Positions 9,078-18,043 are shown, counted from the first letter of the stretch. The stretch: 64,000 bases of DNA from Halalkaliarchaeum sp. AArc-CO (GCF_024972735.1 NZ_CP087723.1:1-64000); one strand, 5' to 3'. A program made the numbers and translations. The notes: generated from the letters alone by a model not told the origin.

Positions 9078-9287
9078 CACCGAAAGTTTATGGAATGTTG
9101 GAACGTCCAGTCGCCGCATATCTCCGGGAATCTGGCGTCGTTTCCGTTTCGAGACGACAACCGACTGGCCCGGATCGGGGCGGTGCCAACTTTCGACTCG
9201 TTTTTCCCGTGACGGACGGCGGTTTCCCCCCGTCGACAGCGGCTTCTCCCGAGTTCGCTCCGGTTTGCACCCCTTCGACGCCTGTAC

Positions 9288-9296
9288 TTTTATATT
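9288..9296 (+). promoter_or_regulatory. TATA-like element for minD4
   Basis: TTTTATATT lies 23-31 bases before the ATG at 9319. A further 13 bases upstream of it (9265-9277) match in reverse complement the 3' part of the orc1 origin-box region; the shared stretch is short. Confidence 0.6.
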
Positions 9297-9318
9297 CTCC
9301 ACCGAATTCGTCGAACAC

Positions 9319-11034
9319 ATGAGCAAATCGTTCACGGTTGCCAGCGCGAAGGGTGGCGTTGGCAAAACGACGACGACGGCGAACCTGGGGGCGGCGCTCG
9401 CGGCGGCCGGTCACGACGTAGTGCTCGTCGATGCGGACATCGGCATGGCGAACCTCGGGGCGATGCTTGGAATCGTTCCGGAGGGGCCCACACTCCACGA
9501 CGTGTTATCGGGTGACGCGAACCTCGAGGAGGCGCTTTACGATGGTCCCTGTGGAATGCGCGTTGTTCCGGGGAGCGTCGAACTCGAGGCGTACGCGGGC
9601 GTCGACCCGGCGAAGTTGCGGGAGGTCGTCGAGACCCTGTCGGAATTCGACGGCTACGTCCTCGTCGACAGCAGTGCTGGATTGAGTCACGACAGTTCGC
9701 TGCCGCTCGCGCTCGGCGACGGGACGCTTCTCGTTTCGACGCCGGACCGGGCGTCGCTTCTGGACACCGAGAAAACACGCGAGCTGACTTCCCGACTCGG
9801 CGGCTCGGTACTCGGCGTTGCCCTGACGCGAGTCGAGCCGGACCACCCGATGCTGCAGTCGGCACCGGAGGTACTGGGCGCCGACGTGATCGGAGAGATC
9901 CCCGAAGACGAAGCGGTGACCGCGGCTGCTGCCGCACAGGAACCACTGGAGGTTCACGCGCCGCAGTCTCCGGCTGCGGTTTCCTACCGCGAACTCGCCA
10001 GGGAGCTCACCGGCGAAGCGATCCCCGAACCGGAACCGGAGACGGAGCCAGAATCTGTCGCCATTTCGGGCGGTGGTTCAGAACCCGAAGACGAATCCAT
10101 TTCGGATTCGGGGGAGGAGGCGGAGGAGGCTGCCGTGGCTTCGGGACCGGAGCAGGAGGCGGCGTCCGATGCGGAACCTGAAGACCTGGAGTTAGACGAG
10201 GAGTTGGGTGAGGAGACGGATGAGTCAGAGGAGCTGGAGTTAGACGAGGAGTTAGAGGAGGAGTCGGACGAGTCAGAGGAGCTGGAGTTAGACGAGGAGT
10301 TAGAGGGGGAGTCGGATGAGTCAGAGGAGCTGGAGTTAGGCGAGGAGTCGGATGAGTCAGAGGAGCTGGAGTTAGGCGAGGAGTCGGATGAGTCAGAGGA
10401 GCTGGAGTTAGGCGAGGAGTCGGATGAGTCAGAGGAGCTGGAGTTAGGCGAGGAGTCGGATGAGTCGGAGGAGCTGGAGTTAGGCGAGGAGACGGATGAG
10501 TCAGAGGAGTTGGAGTTAGGCGAGGAGTCGGATGAGTCGGAGGACTTGGAGTTAGAGGAGGAGTTGGGTGAGGAGACGGATGAGTCAGAGGACTTGGAGT
10601 TAGACGAGGAGCCGGAAAACCCGGAACCGGATACTCGTGAAGACGAGGAAGGTTCCGAAGACGAGATCGAACTCGAAGAGCCGATTCAGGAGGCTGGCTC
10701 CGGGAAAAAAGACGAATCGGCGGCGGCCGAAACCACAGCAGAGTCGAACGAAGAAGAACCGGCAGAATCCGGCGGTGAGTTGGCGGAACCCATCCCCGAC
10801 GCAGAGCCGTCTGACGCCCAGGAGGACAGTCCTGACGCGGACGAGGAGTCGGACGAGAACGAACACGACGAAGGCGACGGGAAAACTGCAGAGGACGAAG
10901 CTGACGACGAAGAAGCAGAGGGAGCGGAGGAACCGGAGGAACCGGAGGAACCGGAGGAACCGGAGGAATCTGACGAAGCTGACGAAGAAAAAGAAGAGAA
11001 GAGCGGTTTCTTCAGCAGACTGTTCGGCCGTTAG
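9319..11034 (+). CDS. minD4: MinD4-like ParA/MinD ATPase with long acidic repeat tail
   Basis: A 571-residue protein. Residues 1-235 are a complete MinD/ParA ATPase with deviant Walker A (AKGGVGKTTT, residues 10-19), switch region DADIGMANLG and a Walker B-like YVLVDSSAG. Residues about 240-560 are an extremely acidic low-complexity tail with 12-residue repeats (ELELGEESDESE). The protein ends in a small basic-hydrophobic tip (GFFSRLFGR). In Haloferax volcanii a MinD homologue with a long C-terminal extension, MinD4, was reported to position archaella and chemosensory arrays; this domain layout matches, which is the basis for the name. Gene order around the ATP synthase differs, so orthology is inferred. 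ATG 9319 is placed by the P-loop and promoter. Confidence 0.85.
   Translation: MSKSFTVASAKGGVGKTTTTANLGAALAAAGHDVVLVDADIGMANLGAMLGIVPEGPTLHDVLSGDANLEEALYDGPCGMRVVPGSVELEAYAGVDPAKLREVVETLSEFDGYVLVDSSAGLSHDSSLPLALGDGTLLVSTPDRASLLDTEKTRELTSRLGGSVLGVALTRVEPDHPMLQSAPEVLGADVIGEIPEDEAVTAAAAAQEPLEVHAPQSPAAVSYRELARELTGEAIPEPEPETEPESVAISGGGSEPEDESISDSGEEAEEAAVASGPEQEAASDAEPEDLELDEELGEETDESEELELDEELEEESDESEELELDEELEGESDESEELELGEESDESEELELGEESDESEELELGEESDESEELELGEESDESEELELGEETDESEELELGEESDESEDLELEEELGEETDESEDLELDEEPENPEPDTREDEEGSEDEIELEEPIQEAGSGKKDESAAAETTAESNEEEPAESGGELAEPIPDAEPSDAQEDSPDADEESDENEHDEGDGKTAEDEADDEEAEGAEEPEEPEEPEEPEESDEADEEKEEKSGFFSRLFGR
10190..10610 (+). repeat. 36-bp tandem repeat array in minD4 tail
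   Basis: Successive 36-base units built on GAGGAGCTGGAGTTAGGCGA encode ELELGEESDESE-type repeats. The central units (about 10320-10500) are almost identical at DNA level, while flanking units diverge (LDEELEEESDES). Near-identity at synonymous positions points to recent copy-number change. Confidence 0.9.
10927..10966 (+). repeat. 9-bp tandem repeat in minD4 tail
   Basis: The 9-base unit GAACCGGAG is repeated four times or more, encoding EPEEPEEPEEPEE. This is a second, independent slippage array in the same acidic tail. Confidence 0.85.
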
Positions 11035-11058
11035 CAGGGTCGGCGGGACTGTTTGGCC

Positions 11059-11691
11059 CTACGTTTCGAACAGCCCGCTCACGTCGTCGCGTTTCCGTCG
11101 TCGTCGACGAATCCGGGCAGCCAACTGGTCGTAGACGAACTCCCGAGACGGATCCTCGCCGGCGACGAAATCGAAAAGCAGCGTCGTGATCGCCGCGCGG
11201 CCATCCGCCTGTTCTTCCCGGGCGACTTCGATTGCCTCGGCCAGTATGTCTCCCTCGTAGGTCTCGTACTCCTCGGCCAGCGCGTCGACCGCCGGTACGA
11301 GTTCCTCGAATGGGAGATCCGTCACCTCGAGAACGTCTTCCCGGTACGAGATCGGATCCGGGGGTCCCCGCTCGATCCGCTCGGGATCGCGTGCGAGCGC
11401 GTTCAGGAACGCGACGGCGTCTCCGACGGCCACGCCGCGATACCGGTTCGGAAGGTCGTCGAGATACTCGCGACCGCTCTCGGCTAGCCCCACCGCACCA
11501 CTCCAGTTGCGGTTTCGGGCGTGGTGTATCGCCGCAGTCAACTGTATCAATCCGTGAAACAGCTTCTCGTCGTCGGTTCCGGTCTCGAGTTCCAGCCAGA
11601 CCTCCTCCCAGGGGTCGTGTGCAGCGTGATACTCCCCAGTTGCGTACAGCACGAGTCCGGCCCGAAGCGGCCCGCCGATCGACACGTCCAT
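11059..11691 (-). CDS. DUF309 domain protein
   Basis: A 210-residue helical protein. The N-terminal 100 residues carry the DUF309 signature: RAGLVLYATGEYHAAHDPWEEVWLE, followed by FHGLIQLTAAIHHARNRNWSGA. The family's conserved His/Glu pattern (HAAHDPWEE) is intact. The C-terminal half is a further helical acidic region with a basic end (RRRRRKRDD). The family's function is unknown. It is convergent with minD4 (24 bases apart) and lies downstream of the oxidoreductase at 11725-13644 on the same strand, with which it could be co-transcribed. Confidence 0.85.
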   Translation of the reverse strand: MDVSIGGPLRAGLVLYATGEYHAAHDPWEEVWLELETGTDDEKLFHGLIQLTAAIHHARNRNWSGAVGLAESGREYLDDLPNRYRGVAVGDAVAFLNALARDPERIERGPPDPISYREDVLEVTDLPFEELVPAVDALAEEYETYEGDILAEAIEVAREEQADGRAAITTLLFDFVAGEDPSREFVYDQLAARIRRRRRKRDDVSGLFET

Positions 11692-11724
11692 GACGTTACG
11701 TTTGGCGTCCGATCCCGACAGCGC

Positions 11725-13644
11725 TCAGACGGCCATCTCGTTGGTGACGCCGATCTCCTCGGCGACGTCGGGGATATCCAGTTGGGAGAGCGTCTCCCGG
11801 AGCGGGACGCCCTGGGTGTCCCACCCGCGGACGGCGTAGTACCGATCGAGTTCCCGTTCGTACTCCGCTTCGTCGATGAATGCGCCCTGACTTGGCCCGT
11901 CCGGGACCGTCTCGGTGAACCGCGGGGGGAGGCGATCGTCCTCGCGACTGAATCCTTCCCGCACGTTGTACGCCTTCGAGAGGTTGTACATCCGCTCGCC
12001 CGCGGTGAGGAACTCCGACCGGGAGAGGTCGAAGCCGGTCATCGCGTTGACCAACTCACGGACACCCTCCGAGAGAGTGATGCCGCGGGTGAACTTGCAG
12101 ACGCCGGTGATGTCGTAGACCGCCATCAGGTCTTCCATCTCCTTGAGTGCGATCGCCTTGCCCTCCATCTTCGTGCGATCGTAGTTCTCGAAGTCCCAGA
12201 AGTCCCCGCCCATCTCGAGGGCGTACAGACAGGACGTGAGGTGGTCGGCACCGCGGGGTGAGACCCCGAACGCCAGCGCCATTCCCTTGATTCCGCGTGC
12301 CTCGAACCCGGCGGGAGCCTGGTTTTTCACGTGGACGGCGAACTCCTCGCCGGCGCCGGCCCGCTGTGCGGCCCGGACGTGACCGTCCATCAGCAGCTGT
12401 CCGAGTTCGCCCTCGCCGCTGGCCATCCGACGCAACAGCTCCAGCAGCGCGTCGGCGTTCCCGAACTCGAGGTCGACGTCCTCGTCTCCGACGTCGATTA
12501 TGTCCTTTTCGGCTGCCTCCATCGCCCACGCGATCGCGTTGCCGGCGTCGATCGTGTCCAATCCGAGCCGGTCGCAGATCTCGTTTGCCTTCGCGACCGC
12601 CTCGATGTCGTCGACCTCGACGTTTCCGCCCAGCGCGTACTGAGTCTCGTACTCCGGGCCGTCGACGGCGATGTCGCCGTACTTCGTGTCTTCGGCCTCG
12701 AAGAACTGGCTGCACGGTTTCGTACAGTACGGACACGGTCGCTTGGTGTCGACGTACTCCTCGGTCCAGTATCGCGGATCGAGCGACACGCGATCCTCCT
12801 CGGGATCTTCGAGTTTGTCGTACGCCCGCTTGAAGAAGCCGGACTGCCAGTTCCGCGTCGGGAAGATGCCGAGCGCGGTGTTTTTCGCGTCGAACGCCTC
12901 GCCGGTACCGTACTGGACGTCGACTGTGGGGTTCCCGGTTCCGGTGATGTCGGTGCCGCCCCGCCCGGTCGTCTCCAGACGCCACTTCTTGTTGAGCTCC
13001 TCCAGTTCCTCGGGACGGGCGACAGGGATGTCCTTCGTCCCCTTGACCGCGATCCCCTTCAGGCGCTTCGAGCCCATCACGGCGCCGGGTCCGCCGCGAC
13101 CCGCCTGCCGGTCTTCGCATTCGATCATCGAGATCCGGGACTCGTTTTCCCCGGCCGGTCCGATGACTGCCGTCCGGAAGCCGGAGCCGTACGTCTCCTT
13201 GAGCTTCTCTCCGGTCTCCCAGGTGTCGAGCCCCCACAGGTCCTCGGCGGACTCGACGCGGACGTCGTCGTCCTCGATGACGAGCGTCGACGGCTCCTCG
13301 CAGGCGCCCCGCACGATCAGCGCGTCGTAGCCGGCCCGTTTGAGCTGGTCGCCCATCTTCGCTCCCACGATCGACTTGCCGTATCCGCCGGTGAGCGGAG
13401 ACTTGAATCCGAACGTCGTCTTCGACCCCGTCGGAACCGACGGGCCGACCAGCAGCCCCGGTGCGATCGCGAGCACGTTTTCGGGATCCAGTGGATCGAC
13501 CTCCGGACCGACCTCGTCGTAGAGAATCCGGGTGGTGAATCCAGATCCACCGAGATACTTCTGGACGTAGTCGTCGGACAGTTCTACTGTCCGGTGTTCT
13601 CCAGTTGTCAGATCGACATCGAGAAGCCGTTTCCAGTAACCCAT
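11725..13644 (-). CDS. Aldehyde:ferredoxin oxidoreductase family protein (tungsten enzyme)
   Basis: A 639-residue member of the AOR family; relatives oxidise aldehydes to acids with a tungstopterin and a 4Fe-4S cluster, using ferredoxin. The cluster ligands are visible as CPYCTKPC (residues about 301-308) and a distal Cys in DITGVCKF (near residue 528). The pterin-binding regions include GGSGF near the N-terminus, RQAGRGGPGAVMGSK and AFGVSPRGADHLTS. Length is normal for the family (about 600-640). The specific aldehyde is not readable. It is divergent from the radical SAM gene with a 120-base intergenic region. Confidence 0.92.
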   Translation of the reverse strand: MGYWKRLLDVDLTTGEHRTVELSDDYVQKYLGGSGFTTRILYDEVGPEVDPLDPENVLAIAPGLLVGPSVPTGSKTTFGFKSPLTGGYGKSIVGAKMGDQLKRAGYDALIVRGACEEPSTLVIEDDDVRVESAEDLWGLDTWETGEKLKETYGSGFRTAVIGPAGENESRISMIECEDRQAGRGGPGAVMGSKRLKGIAVKGTKDIPVARPEELEELNKKWRLETTGRGGTDITGTGNPTVDVQYGTGEAFDAKNTALGIFPTRNWQSGFFKRAYDKLEDPEEDRVSLDPRYWTEEYVDTKRPCPYCTKPCSQFFEAEDTKYGDIAVDGPEYETQYALGGNVEVDDIEAVAKANEICDRLGLDTIDAGNAIAWAMEAAEKDIIDVGDEDVDLEFGNADALLELLRRMASGEGELGQLLMDGHVRAAQRAGAGEEFAVHVKNQAPAGFEARGIKGMALAFGVSPRGADHLTSCLYALEMGGDFWDFENYDRTKMEGKAIALKEMEDLMAVYDITGVCKFTRGITLSEGVRELVNAMTGFDLSRSEFLTAGERMYNLSKAYNVREGFSREDDRLPPRFTETVPDGPSQGAFIDEAEYERELDRYYAVRGWDTQGVPLRETLSQLDIPDVAEEIGVTNEMAV

Positions 13645-13672
13645 AACAGTACGTTACTCGTTTCGGGAGCAG

Positions 13673-13679
13673 CATAACA
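13673..13679 (-). promoter_or_regulatory. TATA-like element for the AOR family gene
   Basis: On the minus strand TGTTATG lies 29-35 bases upstream of the ATG at 13644. Placement is approximate. Confidence 0.4.
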
Positions 13680-13731
13680 GTTGTTCTGTTTCTCGGTCGT
13701 TGCTCACGTTGCCACGCTACCCTACCGATCG

Positions 13732-13738
13732 ATTTTAC
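13732..13738 (+). promoter_or_regulatory. TATA-like element for the radical SAM gene
   Basis: ATTTTAC lies 27-33 bases before the ATG at 13765. A second AT element, GTATATAC (13751-13758), is too close to the start to act as its TATA box. Confidence 0.5.
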
Positions 13739-13764
13739 CGTCTCCAGCCGGTATATACCGTTAC

Positions 13765-15597
13765 ATGGCGGATTCGGATCTCGAAGTCACTATCGTCGAC
13801 GGCTACGTCGACGAACCGGCACACTTCGGCGTCCCGCCGTACATTTCGACGTATCCCCGGTTCACGGCGGGGGCGCTGGTCGACGCCGGCGTCGCTCCCG
13901 GCGACGTCACCTATCACACGATCGATGCGCTCCGGGACGACAGGAACCGGTGGCGGGACGTAGCGGGGGCCGACCTCCTGGTGTACGTCGGCGGGATGAC
14001 CGTCCCCGGGAAGTACGTCGGCGGCACGCCCGCCGAACCCGAAGAGGTCCGGGAACTCGCGTGGACCGCCCGCGGGACGACCCTCCTCGGGGGGCCGGTC
14101 CGGTTCGGCGTCGGCGAGGAGAACGCCGGCGCACAGGAAACCCGCCGCGAGGATCTGGATTTCGATTTCGTCGCGAAAGGTGACGTCGAGGCGGCCGCCC
14201 ACGATCTCGTCGCGAACGACCTGGAGGGGTTCAACGACCGAATGCGCGACAACGACGAACTCGACCGGTGGGCAGCGGCCGGCGCGTTCGTCGTCGAGGG
14301 GCATCCGAACCATCCCGACTACCTGATCGCAGAGTTGGAAACCTCCCGCGGCTGTGCCTACCGGTGTTCGTTCTGTACCGAGCCACTGTACGGCAACCCG
14401 TCCTTCCGGACGCCGGAGTCCGTCGTCGAGGAAGTCCGGGCACTCGCCGACGCCGGCGTCCGACACTTCCGGCTCGGGCGGCAGGCGGACATCCTCGCGT
14501 TCGGCGGCGACGGCGAGGCCCCCAATCCCGGGGCGCTGTCCCGGCTGTACGGTGGGATCCGCGAGGCGGTCCCGGACCTCGGCACGCTGCATCTCGACAA
14601 CATGAACCCGGTGACGATCGTCGAGTACCCCGAGCGCTCCCGGGAGGCGATCCGCATCATCGCCGAACACAACACGCCGGGGGACACCGCCGCGTTCGGC
14701 CTCGAATCCGCCGACCCGGTGGTGCAAGAGGAGAACAATCTACTCGTCACTGCCGAGGAGTGTCTCGAGGCGGTACGGGTCGTCAACGAGGTCGGCGGAT
14801 GGCGTCCCGGCGACGATTCGGGGCCGGAGACCGGCGATCCGGACGGTGACGGTCGGCGGTACGGCCCGTCGACAGATCCCGCCCCGGGCCAGAATCTCCC
14901 GAAACTTCTTCCGGGCATAAACCTGGTCCACGGGCTCCAGGGCGAACGCGAGGAGACGTTCGAACACAACAGACGGTTCCTCGAGCGGGTCCTCGAGGAG
15001 GGGCTGATGGTTCGGCGGATCAACATTCGGCAGGTGATGTCCTTCGAGGGGACGGAGATGTCCGACGTCGGCGCTGACATCGCCCGCGACCACAAAAAGC
15101 AGTTCAAACAGTACAAACAGGAGGTTCGGGAGACGATCGATCGACCGATGCTGCGGCGCGTTGCCCCGCCGGGGACGGTGTTGCCGGACGTCCACCTCGA
15201 GTACCATCGCGACGGGAAGACGTTCGGCCGGCAACTCGGTACGTACCCGCTGCTCGTCGGGTTGCCGGGCGAACGACAGCTCGGGGACAGCGTCGACGTC
15301 GCGATCGTGGACCACGGCTACCGGTCGGTGACGGGGATCCCCTTCCCGCTGGACGTCAACGCGGCTTCGATGGACGAACTCACGGCGATACCGGGAATCG
15401 GGCGCTCCCGGGCCGGAGACCTCGTCGTGAACCGACCACACGAAACGCTCCCCGAACTGGACGACGGGAGTGTCGGCGGGGCCGACGTCGACCTGTCGGC
15501 GTTTCTCACCGTCCGAACCGACGCTGGCGGTTCTGAAAATCCAGAAGTGCCCGGAGATAGTCCCGCTTCCGGAAGTCCCGCCAGTTCACGTCGGTGA
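13765..15597 (+). CDS. Radical SAM protein with C-terminal helix-hairpin-helix (COG1031 type)
   Basis: A 610-residue protein. The radical SAM cluster motif is CAYRCSFC (near residue 200). A cobalamin-binding-like Rossmann region precedes it ([25 protein letters not shown]). The C-terminal HhH is [25 protein letters not shown] (near residue 530-555), the defining combination of COG1031. The substrate is unknown; HhH suggests contact with nucleic acid. An acidic, glycine-rich insert (residues about 350-375) interrupts the barrel region. The last 31 codons overlap the convergent cis-prenyltransferase-like gene by 92 bases, and the tail there ([12 protein letters not shown]) looks non-conserved. 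Confidence 0.88.
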   Translation: MADSDLEVTIVDGYVDEPAHFGVPPYISTYPRFTAGALVDAGVAPGDVTYHTIDALRDDRNRWRDVAGADLLVYVGGMTVPGKYVGGTPAEPEEVRELAWTARGTTLLGGPVRFGVGEENAGAQETRREDLDFDFVAKGDVEAAAHDLVANDLEGFNDRMRDNDELDRWAAAGAFVVEGHPNHPDYLIAELETSRGCAYRCSFCTEPLYGNPSFRTPESVVEEVRALADAGVRHFRLGRQADILAFGGDGEAPNPGALSRLYGGIREAVPDLGTLHLDNMNPVTIVEYPERSREAIRIIAEHNTPGDTAAFGLESADPVVQEENNLLVTAEECLEAVRVVNEVGGWRPGDDSGPETGDPDGDGRRYGPSTDPAPGQNLPKLLPGINLVHGLQGEREETFEHNRRFLERVLEEGLMVRRINIRQVMSFEGTEMSDVGADIARDHKKQFKQYKQEVRETIDRPMLRRVAPPGTVLPDVHLEYHRDGKTFGRQLGTYPLLVGLPGERQLGDSVDVAIVDHGYRSVTGIPFPLDVNAASMDELTAIPGIGRSRAGDLVVNRPHETLPELDDGSVGGADVDLSAFLTVRTDAGGSENPEVPGDSPASGSPASSRR

Positions 15598-16126
15598 AGT
15601 ACAGCTCCGCGTAGACGGACTGCCAGATCAGAAAGTCCGAAAGTCGCTCGGCGCCGGTTTTGATGAGCAGGTCCGGCTCGTCGGGGAAGACCAGCCGTTC
15701 GCTCACGTCCGCCTCGTCGATACTGTCCGGATCCAGCGTTCCAGCCTCCACGTCGGCGGCGATCTCGCGCACCGCCCGAGCGAACTCCTGTTTCCCGCCG
15801 AGACCGATGTTAACCGTGATCGGCGCGTTCGCGGGCTCCGTAGACTCGGGCGTCCTGACTGCGACCGGACGCGGAGCGTCGACGTCGCGAAGTTCCCGTT
15901 CCAGGGTCGGCACCACGACCTCGTCGAGCACGCTTACCGTAATCGTCACCTGCTGGCCGCCGTACTCGAACGCCCAGCCGAGAAACGATTCGAGCGTGTC
16001 GTACGCGCCCTGTTCCAGCAGGTCGCGCTCGGTGATCGCGACGGCGACGTGGCGCGGCGGCTCCGCGTCGTGTAGCCGGTGGCGGACGGCGAGGTACCGA
16101 TCGTACAGCCCCACGTCGCCCTCCAC
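15506..16126 (-). CDS. Divergent cis-prenyltransferase (undecaprenyl diphosphate synthase-like) protein
   Basis: A 206-residue protein whose C-terminal half is clearly UppS-like: [31 protein letters not shown], ending [12 protein letters not shown]. The N-terminal catalytic block is altered. Where canonical enzymes have an Asp-Gly-Asn triad after the HVA strand, this protein reads [21 protein letters not shown], so the Mg-binding Asp is missing. The protein may therefore be a non-catalytic partner subunit, like Nus1/NgBR in eukaryotes, or may use another residue. GTG at 16126 is taken; a GTG at 16114 is better spaced from a TATA-like CTTTTTGATC. It is divergent from the DUF92 gene. Confidence 0.82.
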   Translation of the reverse strand: MEGDVGLYDRYLAVRHRLHDAEPPRHVAVAITERDLLEQGAYDTLESFLGWAFEYGGQQVTITVSVLDEVVVPTLERELRDVDAPRPVAVRTPESTEPANAPITVNIGLGGKQEFARAVREIAADVEAGTLDPDSIDEADVSERLVFPDEPDLLIKTGAERLSDFLIWQSVYAELYFTDVNWRDFRKRDYLRALLDFQNRQRRFGR

Positions 16127-16173
16127 GGGGTGTGGATCAAAAAGGACGCCGTTTCGGGGGCGATGTCGGGAGC

Positions 16174-16180
16174 GTTAAGT
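16174..16180 (+). promoter_or_regulatory. TATA-like element for the DUF92 gene
   Basis: GTTAAGT lies 24-30 bases before the GTG at 16204, in the short divergent region shared with the cis-prenyltransferase-like gene. Confidence 0.5.
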
Positions 16181-16203
16181 GCGCGTCGGGGATACCTCGT
16201 GAC

Positions 16204-17523
16204 GTGACGAACAGGCTCCGCCGTGCCGGGGGATTCGCTGCGGTTTCGTCGCTCGCACTCGCGGCCCCCGAACTCGGACAGGCGGCCGCTGTCCCCTTCG
16301 CGGCTATCGCGGTACTGGCGGCGTTCGTCGTCGACGACGGTCCCCTTTTCGAGCTGTTCGCCCGTCCGAGCGACCGACAGGAGGGTCGCCTGTACGGGCT
16401 CGCCGGCTTTTCGCTCGCGGCAGCGGGACTGGCGGTGTTCGCGACGATCCCGACTGTTCCGATGTCCGAGAGCGTCTTCGCCGCCGCCGTGGTCGTCGTC
16501 GGGTTCGGCAACCTCGGCCGCGCGCTGGTCGCCGAACTCTCCACCGAGGAGTTTCTCGAGGTCGCCGGGTTCGTTGCGGCGGGCTTTCTTGCGGCGACGG
16601 CCGCCCAGGCGATCGTCGCCACGCAGCTTCCGGGGCGGGTCGACCTCTCGCTTTTCGCTTTCCTCGCTGCAGTCGCGGCGCTGGTCGCCGCGTTGTTGCG
16701 ATCCATGTTGTTCCCGCGGGACGATCCGCTGGTGATGCTCTCGGTGGGCCTCGTCCTCTGGCTGTTCGCCGAACTCGTGCTCGCGGTGTCCCCGATACTG
16801 GTCGGAGCCGGACTCGCGATCACCGTCGTGCTCGGGTACGTCTCGTATGCCCTGGGGACTGCCTCCGTTCCGGGCATGCTCACCGGCGTGCTGCTCGGGC
16901 TGCTCGCGGTCGTACTCGGCGGCGTCGGCTGGTTCCTCGCGCTCATGGCGTTCTTCGCGATCGGCGGGCTCTCCTCGAAGTACCGCTACGAGGAGAAGAA
17001 AGCCCGCGGCGTCGCCGAGGAGAACGAGGGGGCCCGTGGCACCGGGAACGTGCTCGCGAACTCTGCGGTCGCGCTCGCGGCCGTCCTCGGGTTCGCCGCC
17101 ACTGCACACGGCGACGTTCCCGCCTGGCCGCTGGCGCTCGCGTTTGCGGGGTCGGTGGCGACGGCACTGGGGGACACGCTCTCCTCTGAAATCGGCGGGC
17201 TGTACGACGATCCGCGGCTGGTGACGACGCTGGAACCGGTCGAACCGGGAACCGACGGTGCGATCACCTGGCAGGGGGAGTTTGCGGGCCTGGCCGGGGC
17301 GGCCATCGTTGCCGCGATCGCGGCGGCCTCCATGCCGCTCGGATTCCAACCGATTATCGGGGCCGGAATCGTGCTCGCTGCGGGGTTCGTCGGGATGACC
17401 GTCGACTCTCTGCTCGGTGCCGCAGTCGAGGGCGACCTGCTCGGCAACCAGGCGGTCAACTTCGCCGCCACGCTCGCCGGGGCGATCGCCGCCGTCGGGT
17501 TCGGGGTTCTCCTCGCCTGGTGA
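16204..17523 (+). CDS. DUF92 family integral membrane protein
   Basis: A 439-residue very hydrophobic protein with about ten membrane segments. The DUF92 hallmark is in the C-terminal half: an acidic-basic loop SSKYRYEEKKARGVAEENEGARGTGNVLANS, then ATALGDTLSSEIGGLY and MTVDSLLGAAVEG. The plant DUF92 protein VTE6 is a phytyl-phosphate kinase, which suggests an isoprenoid-phosphate kinase role; the divergent cis-prenyltransferase-like neighbour agrees with that but does not prove it. The N-terminal ~200 residues are extra membrane helices beyond the basic domain. The GTG at 16204 fits the TATA-like element. Confidence 0.85.
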   Translation: MTNRLRRAGGFAAVSSLALAAPELGQAAAVPFAAIAVLAAFVVDDGPLFELFARPSDRQEGRLYGLAGFSLAAAGLAVFATIPTVPMSESVFAAAVVVVGFGNLGRALVAELSTEEFLEVAGFVAAGFLAATAAQAIVATQLPGRVDLSLFAFLAAVAALVAALLRSMLFPRDDPLVMLSVGLVLWLFAELVLAVSPILVGAGLAITVVLGYVSYALGTASVPGMLTGVLLGLLAVVLGGVGWFLALMAFFAIGGLSSKYRYEEKKARGVAEENEGARGTGNVLANSAVALAAVLGFAATAHGDVPAWPLALAFAGSVATALGDTLSSEIGGLYDDPRLVTTLEPVEPGTDGAITWQGEFAGLAGAAIVAAIAAASMPLGFQPIIGAGIVLAAGFVGMTVDSLLGAAVEGDLLGNQAVNFAATLAGAIAAVGFGVLLAW

Positions 17524-17584
17524 GTCGCCACGGGCGCGCGAGACGCCTCGCTTTTACCGCTCGATCGCGTATCGGACGACAGCA

Positions 17585-18043
17585 GTGGCTATCACCGACA
17601 AGATCTACGTCAAGAACCACAGACAGCTCGCCTCGCAGCTGGAGACGAATCTGCCGAAGGGAGCGTTCGCGGGAGCGACGCTGGATCTGCTGTTCACCGG
17701 CGACGGGTTGGCCGACCTCGACGAGGCCACCCGGGAGCGGGTGCTCGACTTCGCCGAGGACTTCCTCGATTGCGACTGCGAGAACAACCCGTACTGCGGC
17801 TGCCCGGAACGGAAGTTCATCCGGTACCTGCTCGAACTGCGGGCCCAGGGGATGGGTCCCGACGAGATCGTCGACACGATGACCGCAGAGTACATGGTGT
17901 ACGCGTATCCGGGCGACGTGTTGTCGTTTCTGGACAGCGCGGTCCGGCGGCTCGAGGCGGTCGAGTCGCTTTCGGCGGTCGAGGGAAACGACGAGATGGA
18001 ACGGAAGGCTCGCGAGGCGCGGCAGGCACTCACCCGAGCCTGA
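17585..18043 (+). CDS. Small Cys-cluster protein (DUF5814-like, number from memory)
   Basis: A 152-residue soluble protein starting MAITDKIYVKNHRQLASQLETN (GTG at 17585). Residues about 60-80 hold a compact cysteine cluster CDCENNPYCGCPE, likely a metal site. The remainder is helical. I recall this domain both alone and fused to superfamily 2 helicases in haloarchaea, so a nucleic-acid role is possible; that is inference. It follows DUF92 by 61 bases and its last 14 bases overlap the convergent RHH gene. Confidence 0.75.
   Translation: MAITDKIYVKNHRQLASQLETNLPKGAFAGATLDLLFTGDGLADLDEATRERVLDFAEDFLDCDCENNPYCGCPERKFIRYLLELRAQGMGPDEIVDTMTAEYMVYAYPGDVLSFLDSAVRRLEAVESLSAVEGNDEMERKAREARQALTRA

Noticed and set aside
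9265-9277. 13-base match, in reverse complement, to the orc1 origin-box region upstream of minD4
   Set aside because: Only the G-run half matches; the TCCAGT-GAAAC core is missing, so it is not called an origin box.
10600-10866. Minus-strand reading frame rich in Val/Arg/Leu within minD4
   Set aside because: It is the complement of the acidic repeats; composition is that of a shadow frame.
12056-13675. 539-codon minus-strand frame overlapping the AOR-family gene
   Set aside because: It is the +1 shadow of the same strand, Arg-rich, without conserved motifs; no frameshift is needed because the AOR frame is complete.
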